A stretch of 5,673 bases of DNA from Labilithrix sp. GTDB lineage: Bacteria > Myxococcota > Polyangia > Polyangiales > Polyangiaceae. Below, piece by piece: positions 1 to 5,673 of the stretch. Numbering within the stretch: the stretch's first letter is position 1; each line of letters starts with the position of its first letter. A model generated the notes under the pieces. That model was given only the letters and a program-made list of their open reading frames with translations, was not told the origin of the DNA and ran no database searches. The stretch is taken from contig JAQBQL010000138.1 in the NCBI GenBank assembly GCA_028287035.1, forward strand, positions 1 to 5,673, written 5' to 3'. A program made the position numbers and the translations under genes.

Positions 1-212
1 CGGAAGGCGCCGTCGACACGCTCGGCGAGCTCATCTGCCCGCAGACCGCATCGCGCTCGGGGATCACCGGCCTCACTCCGTTCGGGCGCGTCGCGTTCGC
101 CGTCACGTGCGAGAGCGGCGTGGTCGCGCGGATCACCGGCCCCGAAGCCGACGGGCTCCGCCGGGGCGCTCCGGTCCGGCCGGGACCGGGACCGGCCGAC
201 GGCCCGCCCTAG
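1..212 (+). CDS. C-terminal end of an unrecognised protein (5' partial)
   Basis: An open frame enters from the left edge (first full codon at base 3) and ends at TAG 210-212, giving 69 visible residues. Third codon positions are almost all G or C, as in the other genes here, which supports this frame as coding. The visible part begins EGAVDTLGELICPQ, contains the stretch GITGLTPFGRVAFAVTCESG, and ends in a Gly/Pro-rich tail (RPGPGPADGPP) that is probably disordered. Two cysteines are visible (LICPQ and VTCES). The middle alternates in a way that suggests beta strands, as in the last domain of a larger protein. I do not recognise the family and assign no function. It is co-directional with the iron-sulfur carrier gene 73 bases downstream, but that gene seems to have its own promoter, so an operon is not required. 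Confidence 0.6.
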   Translation, partial: EGAVDTLGELICPQTASRSGITGLTPFGRVAFAVTCESGVVARITGPEADGLRRGAPVRPGPGPADGPP

Positions 213-250
213 GGCAGAGGCGCCATCGGCGTGCATCCGCGGACGGCTGG

Positions 251-279
251 TGGCACCGCGCCGGGAATGTGCCTATAGT
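251..279 (+). promoter_or_regulatory. Candidate promoter for the ErpA-like gene, possibly leaderless
   Basis: TATAGT at 274-279 matches the sigma-70 -10 consensus at five of six positions and stands out in GC-rich DNA. Seventeen bases upstream is TGGCAC (251-256), only a weak -35 match. Six bases separate the -10 box from the ATG at 286, so initiation at the usual distance would fall on or next to the A of the start codon. No Shine-Dalgarno sequence lies at a useful distance; the nearest purine run, GGGAA at 263-267, is 18 bases from the ATG. Together these point to a leaderless or nearly leaderless mRNA. The -10 call is reasonable; the -35 is uncertain. Confidence 0.45.
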
Positions 280-285
280 CCGGTC

Positions 286-609
286 ATGATCACTGTTACC
301 GATCGCGCCGCCGGCAAGGTCCGTGAGATCGCCGAGGCTGAAGCGCTGACCGAGCAGGGGCTCCGCCTCCGTGTCGTGGGCGGCGGCTGCGCCGGCTTCA
401 CCTACGATCTCTACTTCGAGGACCAGACCACCGAGATGGACGAGCTCTTCGAGTCCAACGGCGTGAAGCTGTTCGTCGACCCGCTGAGCTTCCAGTACCT
501 CGAGGACACCGAGATCGACTACGTCGAAGGCGTCCACGGCTCTGGCTTCAAGTTCAACAACCCGCAGGTCACGGGCAGCTGCGGCTGCGGCTCCTCCGTC
601 AAGTTCTGA
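286..609 (+). CDS. erpA: A-type iron-sulfur cluster carrier (ErpA/IscA/HesB family)
   Basis: The 107-residue protein is a typical full-length A-type carrier, a cytoplasmic protein that receives an Fe-S cluster from the assembly scaffold and passes it to apo-enzymes. The three invariant cysteine ligands are present: Cys35 in GGGCAGF, and Cys99 and Cys101 in the C-terminal SCGCGSS. The stretch VDPLSFQYLEDTEIDYVEG (residues 64-82), followed by GSGFKFNNP, is also characteristic; the spacing and the CGCGSS ending resemble ErpA more than IscA. I chose the ATG at 286 because MITVTDRAAGKV is where family members begin. An in-frame GTG at 250 would add 12 residues with no family equivalent and has no well-placed ribosome site. 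No isc or suf genes are nearby; it stands alone, convergent with metH. The family is certain; the erpA versus iscA name is less so. Confidence 0.9.
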   Translation: MITVTDRAAGKVREIAEAEALTEQGLRLRVVGGGCAGFTYDLYFEDQTTEMDELFESNGVKLFVDPLSFQYLEDTEIDYVEGVHGSGFKFNNPQVTGSCGCGSSVKF

Positions 610-614
610 AGGAC

Positions 615-650
615 GAGGGCGCTCCGGCCCGTCCGCGGAGCGCCGCCCTC
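615..650. terminator. Convergent hairpin between the ErpA-like gene and metH
   Basis: GAGGGC-GCTCCG (615-626) pairs with CGGAGC (636-641) and GCCCTC (645-650), giving 12 G/C-rich base pairs with a 3-base bulge (642-644) and a 9-base loop. It starts 6 bases after the carrier's stop codon and lies 26 bases beyond the metH stop on the other strand. It can form on both strands, so it is well placed as a shared bidirectional terminator. No T-run follows on either strand, so it is not a textbook intrinsic terminator; it may instead stabilise 3' ends or act with Rho. Confidence 0.5.
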
Positions 651-676
651 GCTGCAGTCGCGGGCGGCGGCGCGCT

Positions 677-4381
<3,705 letters not shown>

Positions 4382-4387
4382 GGCCAG

Positions 4388-4394
4388 CCCCTCC
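4388..4394 (-). promoter_or_regulatory. Ribosome binding site of metH
   Basis: GGAGGGG on the minus strand lies 6 bases upstream of the ATG at 4381. It decides the start: it supports translation from MTTSEDRL and argues against the in-frame GTG at 4396, which immediately precedes it and would have no such site of its own. Confidence 0.85.
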
Positions 4395-4412
4395 ACTTAG
4401 CACTTCAGCCAC

Positions 4413-4445
4413 AAAAGCATGAGACCCGCTTTCGCGGGTCCCATG
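4413..4445 (-). terminator. Intrinsic terminator of rnpB
   Basis: On the minus strand a 12-base-pair stem with one G-T wobble (4434-4445 pairing with 4418-4429) closes a GAAA tetraloop (4430-4433), and TTTT follows at 4416-4413. The core GACCCGC-GAAA-GCGGGTC is perfect. It begins directly at the end of the RNase P RNA P1 helix, so it should define the rnpB transcript end. It also stands between rnpB and metH, whose ATG is 31 bases beyond the T-run. The T-run is short, so some readthrough into metH is plausible. Confidence 0.85.
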
Positions 4446-4865
4446 GTCGACGTCGTCCGTAAGCCGAGTTCTGTTCCCGGTCGAGATCGCTCCCGGCCGG
4501 GCGGCAATCATTCCTCTAGGACGACCGTTACCCGTCGCCTCCAGCAGCCTACCCGCGGACCTCTTGCGAGAGAGCGAGTCACCCTCCGCTTGCGCGAGCC
4601 CGCATACATGGCCTTGCTCCCGTTGGGGTCTGCCTTGCCACTCCCGTCACCGGGAGCGCGGTGGGCTCTTACCCCGCCGTTTCACCCTGGCCTGCCGCTT
4701 GCGGGGCAGGTGGTCTTTCTCTGTTGCACTTTCCTTCACGTTTCCGCGACCGGCCGTTAGCCGGCAACGTGCTCTGTGGAGCTCGGACTTTCCTCCCGCC
4801 CCGCCTCGTCACGGACGTTCCTCCGTGGCCGGTTCGGGGCCGGCGATTGCCTGGTCGGCGTCGAC
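4446..4865 (-). ncRNA. rnpB: RNase P RNA, type A (M1 RNA homologue)
   Basis: This is the catalytic RNA of RNase P, which with the RnpA protein cuts 5' leaders from pre-tRNAs. Conserved core segments read in order on the minus strand: GAGGAAAGTCCGAGC (4795-4781), GTGCAACAGAGA, AGGGTGAAACGG (4688-4677), GGTAAGAGCCCACCG (4673-4659), GGAGCAAGGCC, CGCGGGTAGGCTGCTGGAG (4557-4539, the tRNA 3'-CCA-binding region), GAGGAATGATTG (4516-4505) and ACAGAACTCGGCTTACGG (4474-4457). P4 is visible as AAG-U-CCGAG (4790-4782) pairing with CUCGG-CUU (4468-4461), including the universal bulged U at 4787. I set the ends from helices. P2 is GGCAATC (4851-4845) with GATTGCC (4509-4503). P1 is GTCGACGCCGACC (4865-4853) with GGACGACGTCGAC (4458-4446), 11 of 13 paired. 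P3 is 4843-4835 with 4803-4796, capped by CACGGA/TCCGTG. The length, about 420 nt, is normal. The 5' part overlaps the upstream coding sequence by 57 bases. Confidence 0.95.
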
Positions 4866-5673
4866 GGCGCGCAAGGTGACACCGCTGCCGTCCTCGCGCA
4901 ATGCCTCCGTGGCCTCGCCGCGCACGCGGACGAACGCGAGCGCGGTGACGAACGGCACGACGACGAGCCCGTAGCGGCCGGCGCCGAAGAAGACCGCGTG
5001 GGTGAGCGCGGTGACGAGGATGACCGCGGCGGTCGCCGGAACGACGAGCGGCAGACGCGCGAGCGAGCGGGGGCCGACGAGAGCGATCGCGAAGGCGCAC
5101 GCGAGGTACGCGACGACCCCGCCGCCCGGCAGGAAGACCGCGACGAGACCCACGCCGGTGACGGCTTCGCGGCCGATCGCGTTGGGGCCGGGGAGCTTCC
5201 GCGCCGCCACCAGCGCCGCGAGCAACAGGAGCCGGCTCGCCACGACCTCGAGCCCGCCGAGCAGCACCTTCGCGCGCCACGGGAAGCGAACGCGGCTCGC
5301 CTCGTGGAGATACCAGGGCGCGGCGCCGAAGTAGTCGAACGTGACGTGCAGCTTGGCGGGCACGCGGGCAATCCAGCTCACCGGGTCCCTGGCGATCGCC
5401 TCGCGCGCCGCCTCGCCGAAGCACGTGTCCTTCGCGGCCTCGGCGAAGACCTCCTTGCAGCGCGGCGGGACGGTGATCTCCTGCCAGCCGCCGTCACGCG
5501 TCTGCGTCCCGATCGCGAGGTTCCAGCCGCCATTGACGCTGACGAGCGCGCACTTCTCCATGCGCGCGCAGTTGCGGGCCGTCCACGGCGCGCAGGCGGC
5601 GAGCGCCAGCCCGAGGACGACGAACGCGGAGCCGGCGCGCCGAACGAGCGCGCGCGGCCCCGGCGCGACCGCC
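4809..5673 (-). CDS. Multi-pass membrane protein, probable GT39-type glycosyltransferase (5' partial)
   Basis: The frame is open to the right edge and stops at TGA 4811-4809, giving 287 visible C-terminal residues. The ATG at 5561 is internal: upstream codons stay open and encode a membrane helix (visible residues 13-29) followed by WTARN, then SVNGGWNLAIG (residues 45-55). This resembles the PWxxRN...STNGGWNLxxG region of ArnT/PMT-like (GT39) transferases, which move sugars from polyprenyl phosphate to acceptors at the outer membrane face. A soluble stretch, with FGEAAREAIARDP and a following PAKLHVTFDYF, precedes helices at about 136-157, 171-200 (perhaps two), 208-229 and 234-250; GAGRYGLVVVPF fits the RYxxPxxP motif common before the last helix. 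The catalytic N-terminal loop is outside the window, so activity, sugar and acceptor are unknown. The last 18 codons (VDADQAIAGPEPATEERP) and the stop also encode the 5' end of rnpB and look like a non-conserved hydrophilic tail. Confidence 0.75.
   Translation of the reverse strand, partial: AVAPGPRALVRRAGSAFVVLGLALAACAPWTARNCARMEKCALVSVNGGWNLAIGTQTRDGGWQEITVPPRCKEVFAEAAKDTCFGEAAREAIARDPVSWIARVPAKLHVTFDYFGAAPWYLHEASRVRFPWRAKVLLGGLEVVASRLLLLAALVAARKLPGPNAIGREAVTGVGLVAVFLPGGGVVAYLACAFAIALVGPRSLARLPLVVPATAAVILVTALTHAVFFGAGRYGLVVVPFVTALAFVRVRGEATEALREDGSGVTLRAVDADQAIAGPEPATEERP
4873..4901 (-). promoter_or_regulatory. Weak candidate promoter for rnpB inside the upstream gene
   Basis: On the minus strand TTGCGC (4901-4896) lies 17 bases before CACCTT (4878-4873), and initiation about 7 bases later would fall at about 4865, the 5' base of the P1 helix. 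The geometry fits well, but the -10 matches consensus at only two of six positions. If real, rnpB is transcribed from within the glycosyltransferase coding sequence. Otherwise the RNA is cut from a longer transcript or uses another sigma factor. Confidence 0.2.

Noticed and set aside
171..189. Inverted repeat CCGGTCC / GGACCGG with a 5-base loop near the end of the first gene.
   Set aside because: It lies within the Pro/Gly codon-rich tail, has no T-run after it and precedes the stop codon, so it is best explained by GC-rich coding sequence.
213..285. Possible cis-regulatory element or small gene between the first gene and the ErpA-like gene.
   Set aside because: Apart from the -10-like box I see no operator-like palindrome, such as an IscR-type site, and no open frame with a ribosome site.
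4454..4817. A shorter rnpB model in which minus-strand CGTCCG-type bases at 4817-4811 pair with 4460-4454 as P1, nearly avoiding overlap with the upstream gene.
   Set aside because: That model loses P2 and P3. The extended model recovers a 7-pair P2, an 11-of-13 P1 and a capped P3 in the order seen in E. coli RNase P RNA.
4846..4874. A promoter-like pair on the minus strand, TTGCGC (4874-4869) with GGCAAT (4851-4846), 17 bases apart.
   Set aside because: Transcription from it would begin near 4839, removing the 5' strands of P1 and P2 from the RNase P RNA.
4419..4974. Short plus-strand open frames across rnpB, some with start codons.
   Set aside because: They run antisense to a clearly conserved structural RNA, have no ribosome sites, and their translations look like random high-G+C reading.

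Overview
The window is ordinary housekeeping DNA from a high-G+C bacterium (about two thirds G+C by eye, with strong G/C preference at third codon positions). A type A (ancestral) RNase P RNA, an ErpA-like A-type iron-sulfur carrier and a full-length cobalamin-dependent methionine synthase suit a Gram-negative, proteobacterial-like lineage. The codon usage would fit soil-type deltaproteobacterial or myxococcal relatives, but that placement is inference; no 16S rRNA or other taxonomic marker is present.

Layout, left to right. Positions 1-212 (+) hold the last 69 codons of an unrecognised gene. After a 73-base gap comes an ErpA/IscA-type carrier (286-609, +), whose start codon sits just where a transcript from a good -10 box would begin. 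A 65-base convergent gap with a strong GC hairpin (615-650) separates it from metH (677-4381, -), a complete 1,234-residue four-module enzyme. Upstream of metH on the same strand are an intrinsic terminator (4413-4445) and the RNase P RNA gene rnpB (about 4446-4865, -). At the right edge is the C-terminal 287 codons of a multi-pass membrane protein resembling GT39-type glycosyltransferases (4809-5673, -), running off the window.

The three minus-strand genes lie head to tail: glycosyltransferase, rnpB, metH. By helix tracing, the 5' end of the RNase P RNA (5' strands of P1 and P2, and most of P3) lies inside the last 18 codons and stop codon of the glycosyltransferase gene, so about 57 bases appear to be both protein-coding and structural RNA. 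metH starts only 31 bases after the T-run of the rnpB terminator, leaving no room for a cobalamin or SAM riboswitch and little for a separate promoter. No functional link between the genes is evident beyond proximity.

I found no mobile element, CRISPR array, tRNA or toxin/defence module, and no convincing undescribed system. The best leads are the coding/RNA overlap, the compressed rnpB-metH junction and the possible leaderless start of the iron-sulfur carrier. No gene-free stretch exceeds 300 bases.
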